Positions 16,754 to 25,011 of a stretch of DNA of 37,559 nt are shown here, in pieces. Numbering within the stretch: position 1 is the stretch's first letter; each line of letters opens with the position of its first letter. Made by a program: the position numbers and the translations under genes. The notes beneath the pieces were generated by a model that made no database searches, had not been told where the DNA came from, and saw only the letters and a program-made list of their open reading frames with translations. This DNA is from a bacterium. Lineage in GTDB: Bacteria; UBP14; UBA6098; B30-G16. Where the stretch lies: contig JAGHAI010000095.1 of assembly GCA_021161555.1 (NCBI GenBank), positions 1-37,559 on the forward strand. The letters run 5' to 3'.

Positions 16754-19557
16754 TGAGGAAATTCCATTACATATTGTTATTTCTCCTGCTATCTGTGGCA
16801 TTTTGCAGAAAAATTCCTTATTCGGGGAAACCATATCCAACTGACCCGGTCATCCATTGGGATGGTGGCTACTATTTTAGCGCGTTTTTTTCAAAACCTA
16901 TGCTCGGCGTGGGAGACAGATTATATTCTGCTTCTTTAGATTTTTTTACCCCACAATTTTTTTGTTGCGGTTCTTTTGGGTTATCCCTGGTGCATCTTGG
17001 AAATTCATACTGCAATTTTCAGCGTTTTAACGGATTTTATATATCGCCCAAATTCCCCACAGGAAATATTGCTCTTTCGGGATGGATTGGTCCAGGCGTT
17101 GTGCATAGTGGATATTCTTCTGAAAATTTTTATCGTTTCGACAATTCAGACCCGCTTTTCCAATCTAAGACCAACAAATTCGCTCCTTTCATAGACGCAG
17201 GATTCGTGGCGCAAAGTGATTTAGCGATGTTGTCAGTATGGGCGAAAAATATTCTTCAGCCAAATCTTTCCCTCAACGGAGTTGATGATGGCAAAGAACC
17301 GTTATCCGTCGAAGGATATATTGCAGCAAAATTATATCGCAACGCTGTTCCCTGGATTGCTGTGGAATATGATGGCATCTCGCAAAAGATTTTGCCGGCA
17401 ATTGGTGTGGGATATAGATATAATGGCTGGCGTTTTTCTGCGGGATATCGAAGGAGCGGAATTTGGGCTGATATTTCCGTTCCCATAGTTCCACAGAGAA
17501 TGTGGATGAATTACGATGCGGGATATCATCTTGCTTCTGCGGAAGTCAGCCGCGCGGGCATAACTTCGCATAGAATTGGAGTTGAAATGGTGCTTCCTGA
17601 AAAAATAAGGAAATTGCCACGATTACCGAACTTCGTGATTGAACCAGGGGAACTGCCCGATATCTGGTCCAAGGACACAGTTCATCTCAGCGTTGCAGTT
17701 ATCAACCGTTCGGATGTGGAATCCGATTCTACTACGGTGTCTTTCTTTGCACTGAGCCCAAATGAGACACTTAGAGTTGGTATTGTGAAAGTTCCAAGGC
17801 TGAAATCGGGCGAGGAGTTTCTCGCGAGTTATGTCTGGGTTCCACCTCATCTTGGAACTTTTAATTTCATATTTACTGTGGATGATGACGGAACTCGTTT
17901 TCCTGGTATAAATGGGCGAGTGGCTGAAACAAACGAAGAGGACAATCAATATACTCACGAATTCCTCGTGTTCGGCGATATGAAGGCAACTGTATCGCCG
18001 CTAATTCAGGTCCTTACAATTCCAAGTATAACTTTTATTCGTGAAGAACAACCGATAGTGCCGCTGGTTTTTTTTAAGGAGAAATCCGCCGAAATTCTTC
18101 CAAAATACGATACGACATTGTCCATCATTGCTCAGCGGATGATTGACAACCCCGATGTAGTTCTCGAACTGCGTGCCTATGTGGATGTTGAAACAGATGG
18201 AGATTCTATTTCTCTGGTAAAAAAAAGGGCAGAAGCGGTGAAGGATAGACTTGTTACACTTGGGACACCGCCTTCTTCTGTGATAATTGTTTCCCCTGAT
18301 GAATATGATTACAAAAAACCCCGAATTTCTACTGTTAGAAAGAATATTCCTCCCAGAGATAAGAGAATGGTTCAGGAAGAGAACCGCCGCGTGGAGATGG
18401 TTGCGAGGTTTGAGGGAATACCTCATCTCGTATATGAATTTCCGCTTGAACCATCCGCCGAGGAAATTCCCAATAGAGATAGGGCAGTTCTCGATACCGT
18501 TGCGGATAAACTTGCAGGAGTTCTATGTTCAGATCATAGTGCGATAATTCTCATTGAGGGTATTGTTGCTAAGGGAGGGGACCCCGTTGAATATCTCAGA
18601 ACTCTTGATATCGTCCGAAAATATCTTTTACCAAGACTTCAGGTATTTTGTCCGCTGGAAAGAATTCCTATTGCAATTGCCGGCAAGGGGAAACGCTCGA
18701 AGGTGAGAATCTGGCTTTCTGCTGAGGCTATTATTTTCAAACCCATTGAAAATGCCGAAGCCGCCAAGGAGTTTAAAATCCCCGATGATATGGGGAGAAA
18801 TCTTATCGTCATTGCCACTGCAAATCCTGAGATGATTAGAAGATATAATATATTTGTCGTAAATGAAGTTAATGGTGATACTATCAGAAAATTTGCAATG
18901 GGCGATGGTCCACCGCCCTCGCAGGTGGTTTGGGATTGGAAGGATGACAATGGAAATCTTATCGACCCCAGGGGGAAATATCGAATAGTTCTTGTCCTCG
19001 AAGACCAGTTTGGACAGATTTACAATATTCAATCTGAACCTATATGGGTGATGGTGGAAAAATGGGAGCATAGATTTGAATCGTCAATTGTGGTTCAGTT
19101 TTCCTTCGACGAAACAGTAAGCGAGTCAAAATATCTTGAAAGTCGGCTCGAGGATTTTGCAAACCGCATCAAAGAAAAAGCACAGGTCAAAGGGAATGAA
19201 ATAAAAATCACACTTACAGGTCATACCGATGTCATAGGAACTCCGATGCGAAATCAGAAACTTTCCGAAGAGCGCGCAAAAAAGGAATTGAAGAATTTTC
19301 AAAACATTTTGCAATACACACTTGGGCTCGACACACCGGAAGAACTTCGCAAATGGCTTAAGGAAAACAATGTCACGCTCACATATCGCGGTGTCCGCGA
19401 TAAAGAGCCTTATGAAATTGAGCGATTTAGAAATGGAAAGTTCGAAAGGGTTCTCATCGGTGACGACAATACTCCAGAAGGGCGAAGTGTCAACCGCAGA
19501 GTTGTCATAGATGTTGAAGAAAAAGTATCGAAGATAAATCCATCTCGCAACCAATAA
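16753..19557 (+). CDS. Paralogue of the preceding gene: PorV/PorP-like barrel + CARDB-like + OmpA-like domains (~934 aa)
   Basis: Stop/start overlap TGATG (TGA 16751-16753, ATG 16753-16755). The supplied ORF begins one codon earlier at a TTG. 'AKNILQPNLSLNG' barrel motif; CARDB-like 'DTVHLSVAVINRSDVESDSTTVSFFALSPNET...YVWVPPHLGTFNFIFTVDDDG'; OmpA-like 'IKITLTGHTDVIGTPMRNQKLSEERAKKELKNFQ...RSVNRRVVIDVEEK'. Confidence 0.85.
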   Translation: MRKFHYILLFLLLSVAFCRKIPYSGKPYPTDPVIHWDGGYYFSAFFSKPMLGVGDRLYSASLDFFTPQFFCCGSFGLSLVHLGNSYCNFQRFNGFYISPKFPTGNIALSGWIGPGVVHSGYSSENFYRFDNSDPLFQSKTNKFAPFIDAGFVAQSDLAMLSVWAKNILQPNLSLNGVDDGKEPLSVEGYIAAKLYRNAVPWIAVEYDGISQKILPAIGVGYRYNGWRFSAGYRRSGIWADISVPIVPQRMWMNYDAGYHLASAEVSRAGITSHRIGVEMVLPEKIRKLPRLPNFVIEPGELPDIWSKDTVHLSVAVINRSDVESDSTTVSFFALSPNETLRVGIVKVPRLKSGEEFLASYVWVPPHLGTFNFIFTVDDDGTRFPGINGRVAETNEEDNQYTHEFLVFGDMKATVSPLIQVLTIPSITFIREEQPIVPLVFFKEKSAEILPKYDTTLSIIAQRMIDNPDVVLELRAYVDVETDGDSISLVKKRAEAVKDRLVTLGTPPSSVIIVSPDEYDYKKPRISTVRKNIPPRDKRMVQEENRRVEMVARFEGIPHLVYEFPLEPSAEEIPNRDRAVLDTVADKLAGVLCSDHSAIILIEGIVAKGGDPVEYLRTLDIVRKYLLPRLQVFCPLERIPIAIAGKGKRSKVRIWLSAEAIIFKPIENAEAAKEFKIPDDMGRNLIVIATANPEMIRRYNIFVVNEVNGDTIRKFAMGDGPPPSQVVWDWKDDNGNLIDPRGKYRIVLVLEDQFGQIYNIQSEPIWVMVEKWEHRFESSIVVQFSFDETVSESKYLESRLEDFANRIKEKAQVKGNEIKITLTGHTDVIGTPMRNQKLSEERAKKELKNFQNILQYTLGLDTPEELRKWLKENNVTLTYRGVRDKEPYEIERFRNGKFERVLIGDDNTPEGRSVNRRVVIDVEEKVSKINPSRNQ

Positions 19558-19708
19558 TTCTTCTACAATGCAGACGGGTTAATCCCAGGCATCGATTTAT
19601 TTCCCATAAACTGCAAATTATCAGCTGGAAAGAAATTTAAAAAAATCTTCACAGTTCAGGAAATTTTAAGGAATTGTGCCTTAAACTGAAAAAAACTACT
19701 TTTAAAAA

Positions 19709-20296
19709 TTACTTTTCTGGCGAAAATTTTCCTACAAAAACTTTTGCAGGACGAACCAGCCTGTTTCCGCGCTTGTATGTTGGACTGATAGTTTTCATAA
19801 CTATATTATCTTCTTCTTCGTTTTCAGTTTCCATAACGCCAACCGCTTCGTGTTCGAGTGGGTCGAATGTCTTCCCCGTGGGGTCTTCTGCGGAAACGCC
19901 TTCTAATTTCAGCAACTCAAAAATTCTCTGTTCGATCAATTTTATTCCGGATAACAATTGTTTTGGGTCGATTTTATCGTCAGCTGCGGAAACAGCGCGG
20001 GAAACATCATCGGCAATATCGAGAAGCCGACCGATGACATTGTTGCGTTCCTGCTCGAGCATTTCCACAAAAATTTTTTCCTGACGCTTCCTGAAATTAT
20101 CAAATTCAGCAACTACGCGGAGATATTTATCCCGAAGTTCCTCATTTTCCCGTTTGAGCTCTTCTATTATTTCTTCAGGCGATTTTTTATCCTGTTTATC
20201 TTTATCTTCAATTTCTTTTTCCCCTTCATCTGAGATTTCTTCCTGTTGAATTTCCTGTTGCTCTGTGTGGATTTCGCCTTCTTTCGTCGTTGACAT
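19709..20296 (-). CDS. grpE: Nucleotide exchange factor GrpE (195 aa)
   Basis: Acidic/charged coiled-coil N-terminus, 'LRVVAEFDNFRKRQEK', 'LLDIADDVSRAV', 'FDPLEHEAVGVMET...TISPTYKRGNRLVRPAKVFVGK'. RBS AGGAGGAATAATTATG overlaps the hrcA end. Confidence 0.96.
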   Translation of the reverse strand: MSTTKEGEIHTEQQEIQQEEISDEGEKEIEDKDKQDKKSPEEIIEELKRENEELRDKYLRVVAEFDNFRKRQEKIFVEMLEQERNNVIGRLLDIADDVSRAVSAADDKIDPKQLLSGIKLIEQRIFELLKLEGVSAEDPTGKTFDPLEHEAVGVMETENEEEDNIVMKTISPTYKRGNRLVRPAKVFVGKFSPEK

Positions 20297-20298
20297 AA

Positions 20299-21327
20299 TT
20301 ATTCCTCCTGAGGTTTCCAGAGTTCTGTCATCTTTCTTGCGGTGAACGATACGAGTTCTATCAGTTTAGAATAATCCATTCTGATTGGACCGACCACTCC
20401 GAGAATCCCCTTGCTTGAACCAATTGGATAATTTGCTATTACCATTCCGAGTTGTTCCGCTGCCGGCGGACCAATGAATACTTCAACGCCTTTATCTACA
20501 GGATGAGGCAGACATCTTATCAGTTGTTCGTCTTCCTCAAACAGTTCCAGTATTTCCTGCAGTTCATCGGGGTTTGAAAATTCAGGTTTGTTGACTATGT
20601 TTTCCCTGCCAAATAGCGCAGCTATTTCGTCTTCCATCTTGAAAATTTCTTCGGCAGATTGAATAATTTTCGTCGTGAAAGAGCCGTAAAGAACTTCGAG
20701 GTCTGCAAGCCGTTCCGAAATTGTCTTTCTGATTTCCGAAAATTTTAAACCCGACAGCCTTTGATTTAAGCCTTCTTTAATCATATCGAGTTTATTCCTC
20801 GGCATAGACGGTATATCCATCATAAGCGAACGCGTAAGTCCCGATTTGGTCACCAGAACCATAACGAGTCTGTCGGATGTGATTGGTATAAGTTCGATGC
20901 GGTGCAGTATAAGTTCTTCTCCCGAAGGCGATACAATCAAGCCGAGTTCATCCGATATGGATGCGAGAATTTTTCCGACGCCTTCGAGAAGTTGAAGAAT
21001 ATCGGAAAATTCTCCGAGAAAGATTTTTTCAATTTTCTGCCGTTCCCTTGTGGAAAGTCTTTTGGGTTTCATCAGAAATTTTATGTAATATCGCAGTGCA
21101 TTCGCAGTGGGAACTCGCCCCGCAGAAGTATGCGGCTGTCTTACAAAGCCCATTTCCTCAAGGTCCTGCATTACATTTCTTACCGTTGCAGGAGACAGCG
21201 CATTCCCGAGGCGCTTGCTTATAGTTCGGCTTCCAACTGGCTGCCCTGTGTGAATATGCTCGTTTATAAGTTCGCGTAATACAAGTTCAAATCGAGAAGA
21301 AAGTCTCTTTTCGTTTTTTGCTTTCAT
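20299..21327 (-). CDS. hrcA: Heat-inducible transcription repressor HrcA (342 aa)
   Basis: 'RFELVLRELINEHIHTGQPVGSRTISKRLGNALSPATVRNVMQDLEEMGFVRQPHTSAGRVPTANALRYYI' winged-helix and C-terminal 'IGSSKGILGVVGPIRMDYSKLIELV'. Adjacent to grpE. Confidence 0.96.
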   Translation of the reverse strand: MKAKNEKRLSSRFELVLRELINEHIHTGQPVGSRTISKRLGNALSPATVRNVMQDLEEMGFVRQPHTSAGRVPTANALRYYIKFLMKPKRLSTRERQKIEKIFLGEFSDILQLLEGVGKILASISDELGLIVSPSGEELILHRIELIPITSDRLVMVLVTKSGLTRSLMMDIPSMPRNKLDMIKEGLNQRLSGLKFSEIRKTISERLADLEVLYGSFTTKIIQSAEEIFKMEDEIAALFGRENIVNKPEFSNPDELQEILELFEEDEQLIRCLPHPVDKGVEVFIGPPAAEQLGMVIANYPIGSSKGILGVVGPIRMDYSKLIELVSFTARKMTELWKPQEE

Positions 21328-21375
21328 ATCTTTTTACACTTCAACAGTCAATCCGATTTTATACAAATTTTTATC

Positions 21376-21403
21376 TATATAATTATTTTGCCGGAAAAGT
21401 CAA
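21376..21403 (-). promoter_or_regulatory. Candidate sigma70-type promoter upstream of hrcA-grpE (TTGACT-16 bp-TATATA)
   Basis: Minus strand reads TTGACT TTTCCGGCAAAATAAT TATATA (plus coordinates 21403..21376), about 50 bp upstream of the hrcA ATG. Confidence 0.5.
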
Positions 21404-21450
21404 GATGACACCATTTCGTTTTCAACTGAATTTTGCTGAAATGTTTTTTT

Positions 21451-23094
21451 TCAGGGAACATATATCAATTTTAAACTTTCTGCATTGTTTTTAGACCTTC
21501 CAATGTAAATCCCCGCGGGAACATTTTGAGGATGCCATATAATTTTACCGTTCTCGTCAAAAGAATTTTTAAAAACTGTTCGGCCTGCAAGGTTTCTTAT
21601 CTCAAAAATTTCATCTTTTGAGCCAAGAATTTCAACTTCACGATTAAATGGATTTGGATATGCCAGAAGATAAGTTTTGTGCGGCTTTTGTGGCTCTTCA
21701 TAGACATCAGAACATTCCCGTATTGTGAGCGAAAAATCGTATGTCGTCGATGAACTTGCAAAAGAACCTATCGGCGCAACCACAACACAGGCAGGGAGAC
21801 CTCGCGTATTTACATATCCAAAATCGTCGGGATATATGATTTCCGAAGAGTCGCCTGGTATTACCACAGCAACCTTCCAATCAGCACCGGATGCGCCGTC
21901 AATATCTATGTAAATTCCATATTCTTGCGTGGTTGTGAGATTTATGTAATTTGCGCCAAATGAGTGTGGCCTGTGGCTCGATACCGGATAAAATGTGTGG
22001 GGATATGAACTTACAGATGCTTCAACACTTATATCAGGATAATTTTCCGCTTCTTCGTAATGGTAATCGTCCGCCCGCGAAGATGTCAAATAATTCCAGC
22101 AGGAAAAATTTAAAAATTCATCGCCCACATCCTTTCCCATCGAATCGAGCGCCGCAGATATCGCATTCATACCGTCCCGATAAATCATATTATCAAAAAT
22201 TTCTTTTATCACATCAACACCGTAGTTTTCAGAAAGATACCTGAACCAGACACAGGAACTATACATATGCATAGAATATTCCATAAGGGAAAGATAAGGC
22301 GCATCGAAGAGATATTGGGAATATCCCGAAAGATAATTATAATAATCGTTTACATAATTGAACACCATATCTTCCATCCAGACGGACGCTATTTCGAGCA
22401 TCCACACATCTTCATCCGGGTCATATCCCATTTGAATTCCGTGAAAGAATTCGTGAGCGCAGGTGACCTTAAACGCTCCCCAGGAAGAACCTTCGGGGTC
22501 GTCGTTTGGCGGAAATCCTTCGTATGATGTGTTTACTTCTATAAATGCAGATTCATCGTGCCAGGGGTTTGGTCCTTCGTTCCCATCGGGATATGTGATG
22601 CCATAAACTCCCGTCCCGAGACTCATTATATACACATCAAATCTATCATCTCCGCCAAGAGTTCCATCACTTATCGGGGGATTGAAGCCGAAAGAATCAA
22701 CTTCCACAGCCCAGGCTCTCATAAAAAATTCTCCACAGCGGTGCACATAATGAGTATCGGAAATTGAAGCATTGTAATGAATTTTAAAATGCCCGTCAGG
22801 GGTATCATAATAATCGGGCAGAGATGGTCTGGTCAATTTGTCCCGCAGAACTTTTCTTTGCTCCACAGTTAGAAGTTCTTTATGTTTGAGTATGTCCAGT
22901 AAAAGCGGCGTCCCTGATTTCAAAAAGTTTTCCTCACAGGGAAATAAATTTTCCCTGTCAGCATCACCAAATAGTAATTTAAACTCAATGGATATCCTTT
23001 CCTCATCCGATAAATGTTGCAAGTTTAAGGGAAATGCAACCGCACCAGTTATAAAAACGAAAACAGCCGCCGCTAAATAAAAATAACGCATCAT
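21451..23094 (-). CDS. Secreted zinc metalloprotease-like protein (HEFFH motif) with T9SS type A sorting domain (547 aa)
   Basis: Signal peptide MMRYFYLAAAVFVFITGAVAF; 'FKVTCAHEFFHGIQMGYDPDEDVWMLEIASVWMEDMVFNYVNDY' HExxH with downstream E; C-term 'YLLAYPNPFNREVEI...FEIRNLAGRTVFKN...WHPQNVPAGIYIGRSKN' typical Por/T9SS type A CTD. Resembles MXAN_6640-type putative metalloproteases. Confidence 0.85.
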   Translation of the reverse strand: MMRYFYLAAAVFVFITGAVAFPLNLQHLSDEERISIEFKLLFGDADRENLFPCEENFLKSGTPLLLDILKHKELLTVEQRKVLRDKLTRPSLPDYYDTPDGHFKIHYNASISDTHYVHRCGEFFMRAWAVEVDSFGFNPPISDGTLGGDDRFDVYIMSLGTGVYGITYPDGNEGPNPWHDESAFIEVNTSYEGFPPNDDPEGSSWGAFKVTCAHEFFHGIQMGYDPDEDVWMLEIASVWMEDMVFNYVNDYYNYLSGYSQYLFDAPYLSLMEYSMHMYSSCVWFRYLSENYGVDVIKEIFDNMIYRDGMNAISAALDSMGKDVGDEFLNFSCWNYLTSSRADDYHYEEAENYPDISVEASVSSYPHTFYPVSSHRPHSFGANYINLTTTQEYGIYIDIDGASGADWKVAVVIPGDSSEIIYPDDFGYVNTRGLPACVVVAPIGSFASSSTTYDFSLTIRECSDVYEEPQKPHKTYLLAYPNPFNREVEILGSKDEIFEIRNLAGRTVFKNSFDENGKIIWHPQNVPAGIYIGRSKNNAESLKLIYVP

Positions 23095-23111
23095 AGCCTC
23101 CGGATAATAGA

Positions 23112-23960
23112 TTATTTTACAATTCTGTATGTCGTATATGCCAGCGAAATATTTTTTTCTTCTTCGAATTTTTCGAGAACTTTCTGGGTGAGTTCAGATT
23201 CCTTTCCCCGTCTATTGCGCACCATCACAGGGAACCTTCCGACGATGCGAACGCCGCTGTCAACCAACTGCAGATATACAATCGGTGTATATTTTTTATA
23301 GTGAATTAACAACTTTTCCTGTGCATGAGCCAGAGAAGATTTCATCCTGTCGGGTAAATCGCCAATCACTTCATTCATAACATCCTGAAGAATTTCCATC
23401 GCCTTTTTCCAATCGCTTTCAAAAGTAACGACAAACGCAAGTTCAGCCCAGACATACGGAAAAGCAGTGGTATAGTTATATATGCCCTTCGTGAAAACCC
23501 AATAATTCGGGAACTTTACAAGTCTTCCCGTGCTTTGTTCACCATAAACCCAATTACCTATTTCGACGAGTGTAGTATTTGCCATAGAAATATCGACCAC
23601 ATCGCCTTTCATTCCATTTATTTCAATTCTGTCGCCAAGTTGATATATCTTTGAACCAGATATGTAGAACCATCCGACGAGCGATGAAATTGGGTCTTTC
23701 AGTGCAAGAGCCAGACCTGCCGACAGAAGCCCTATCATAGTCGTGAGAGAACCGAGACTTTCCGCCCATATCATAGCAATTATCACGACGACTACGACAA
23801 GGGAGATGTAAAATATTTTTTTATTTACAAGATATTTTGCCGCAGGGTCGGTTACCGTTTTCCTTATAATCCTTCTCAGAAAAATTGCCAGCAAATATAT
23901 TACGAGAATCGCAAGAATGGATTCCAGTATCTTACTTATCCACGGATATTCGTAAATCAT
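23112..23960 (-). CDS. MscS-family mechanosensitive ion channel protein (282 aa)
   Basis: N-terminal TM helices; 'GLLSAGLALALKDPISSLVGWFYISGSKIYQLGDRIEINGMKGDVVDISMANTTLVEIG' is the MscS pore/beta-domain signature. Confidence 0.92.
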   Translation of the reverse strand: MIYEYPWISKILESILAILVIYLLAIFLRRIIRKTVTDPAAKYLVNKKIFYISLVVVVVIIAMIWAESLGSLTTMIGLLSAGLALALKDPISSLVGWFYISGSKIYQLGDRIEINGMKGDVVDISMANTTLVEIGNWVYGEQSTGRLVKFPNYWVFTKGIYNYTTAFPYVWAELAFVVTFESDWKKAMEILQDVMNEVIGDLPDRMKSSLAHAQEKLLIHYKKYTPIVYLQLVDSGVRIVGRFPVMVRNRRGKESELTQKVLEKFEEEKNISLAYTTYRIVK

Positions 23961-24040
23961 TTTTCTCTATCCTGCAAAAACAAATATAATATAAGAAATT
24001 TTTGTGGCATAACAAAGAAGATAATGTCGATGAAAGCGAA

Positions 24041-24943
24041 TTATTCAAATTCGATTTCTGCATCTTCGGGAACTTTGTCGGGGATTTCCACCTTTTTTTC
24101 AACGACAGGCTCTATTTTAGCAACTTCAGATTTTTCAATTTCATCCTTTGAAGGCAATTCTACCTGCCCCGCACGGTCTGCGACTCTCAAATTGATATTG
24201 TATGTCTTTCCCATAGAACCCATCGTTTCCTTTTCTTTTTCTGTCAGAGGAAGCATTGTGGCGATGAGAAATTCATTGAAAAATCTTATTCTGCGCGTGG
24301 TCAATTTGACAAGTTCCCTCCGATATTCGAGGTCGAGTTCGTTTATATTTTCTGGCGGAGTATTGAAAAGGGGATTCATAAGCGGATTTTCCGAAGCACC
24401 ACTCGAAAAAAGAGAATGAATTTCTTCCTGAATGGAGTTAATTTCATCTTTCATATCGCTCAGTTGTCGCAAAATTTCATCCCTTTTATAACTGGCATAG
24501 TGCATTTTATTGAGCAGTTCAAGTCTCTCGGAATGAAGTTTATCCAGCAATTTGAATTTTTTCAAAAGCGCCTCATAATCGCCCTGTTCCTTGGGCTCCG
24601 GGAAATTCTCCGTTATTCTTCTTTGAATAAGTTGGAGGAGCATTTTATCGATAAATTCAGCGCGATGAAATCCCGAATGCGGACATCTTTTTCGGCAGGC
24701 ATAATACAACGGCGGCAATTTTTTCCCAATTTGAACAGGTCGGGAAGAAAATAAAGCCATCGGACTGCCGCAGTATCCACAGTAAAATATCGGTATTCCG
24801 TGAAGAACGGTAAATGGGCGAGTGATTATTTTCACCCGAACGAGGTTCTGCCTGAACTTTTTTCCGCGTTCCGCTTCTTCCTGCTTGCGCTTTTCTTCAA
24901 GAAGGCGCTCCCGAACAGTCATTTTTTTCTTCATCTGTGCCAC
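24041..24943 (-). CDS. Zn-ribbon + coiled-coil protein resembling the C-terminal half of a large serine recombinase (300 aa), no catalytic domain
   Basis: 'IPIFYCGYCGSPMALFSSRPVQIGKKLPPLYYACRKRCPHSGFHRAEFIDKMLLQLI' resembles the recombinase zinc beta-ribbon (CxxC...YYxC...C...). It is followed by a long charged coiled-coil and 'YRRELVKLTTRRIRFFNEFLI'. Confidence 0.6.
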   Translation of the reverse strand: MAQMKKKMTVRERLLEEKRKQEEAERGKKFRQNLVRVKIITRPFTVLHGIPIFYCGYCGSPMALFSSRPVQIGKKLPPLYYACRKRCPHSGFHRAEFIDKMLLQLIQRRITENFPEPKEQGDYEALLKKFKLLDKLHSERLELLNKMHYASYKRDEILRQLSDMKDEINSIQEEIHSLFSSGASENPLMNPLFNTPPENINELDLEYRRELVKLTTRRIRFFNEFLIATMLPLTEKEKETMGSMGKTYNINLRVADRAGQVELPSKDEIEKSEVAKIEPVVEKKVEIPDKVPEDAEIEFE

Positions 24944-25011
24944 AATAACTTTACTGATAATAATGAACTAATTTTAATTTTAGTAAAAAATTGTTTTCCG
25001 TGCAATAGATA

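Noticed and set aside
19558-19708. Possible bidirectional terminator between the convergent surface block and grpE (e.g. GGGTTAATCCC)
   Set aside because: Only a 3-bp stem and no T-tract; no convincing hairpin found by eye.
21436-21454. Inverted repeat CTGAAA...TTTCAG at the metalloprotease 3' end considered as a terminator
   Set aside because: Only 6-bp AT-rich arms, no following U-tract in the transcript sense, and it overlaps the stop codon.
24041-24943. Interpretation as an active site-specific recombinase or an integrated mobile element
   Set aside because: No resolvase catalytic domain, no flanking repeats or cargo; neighbours are housekeeping genes.
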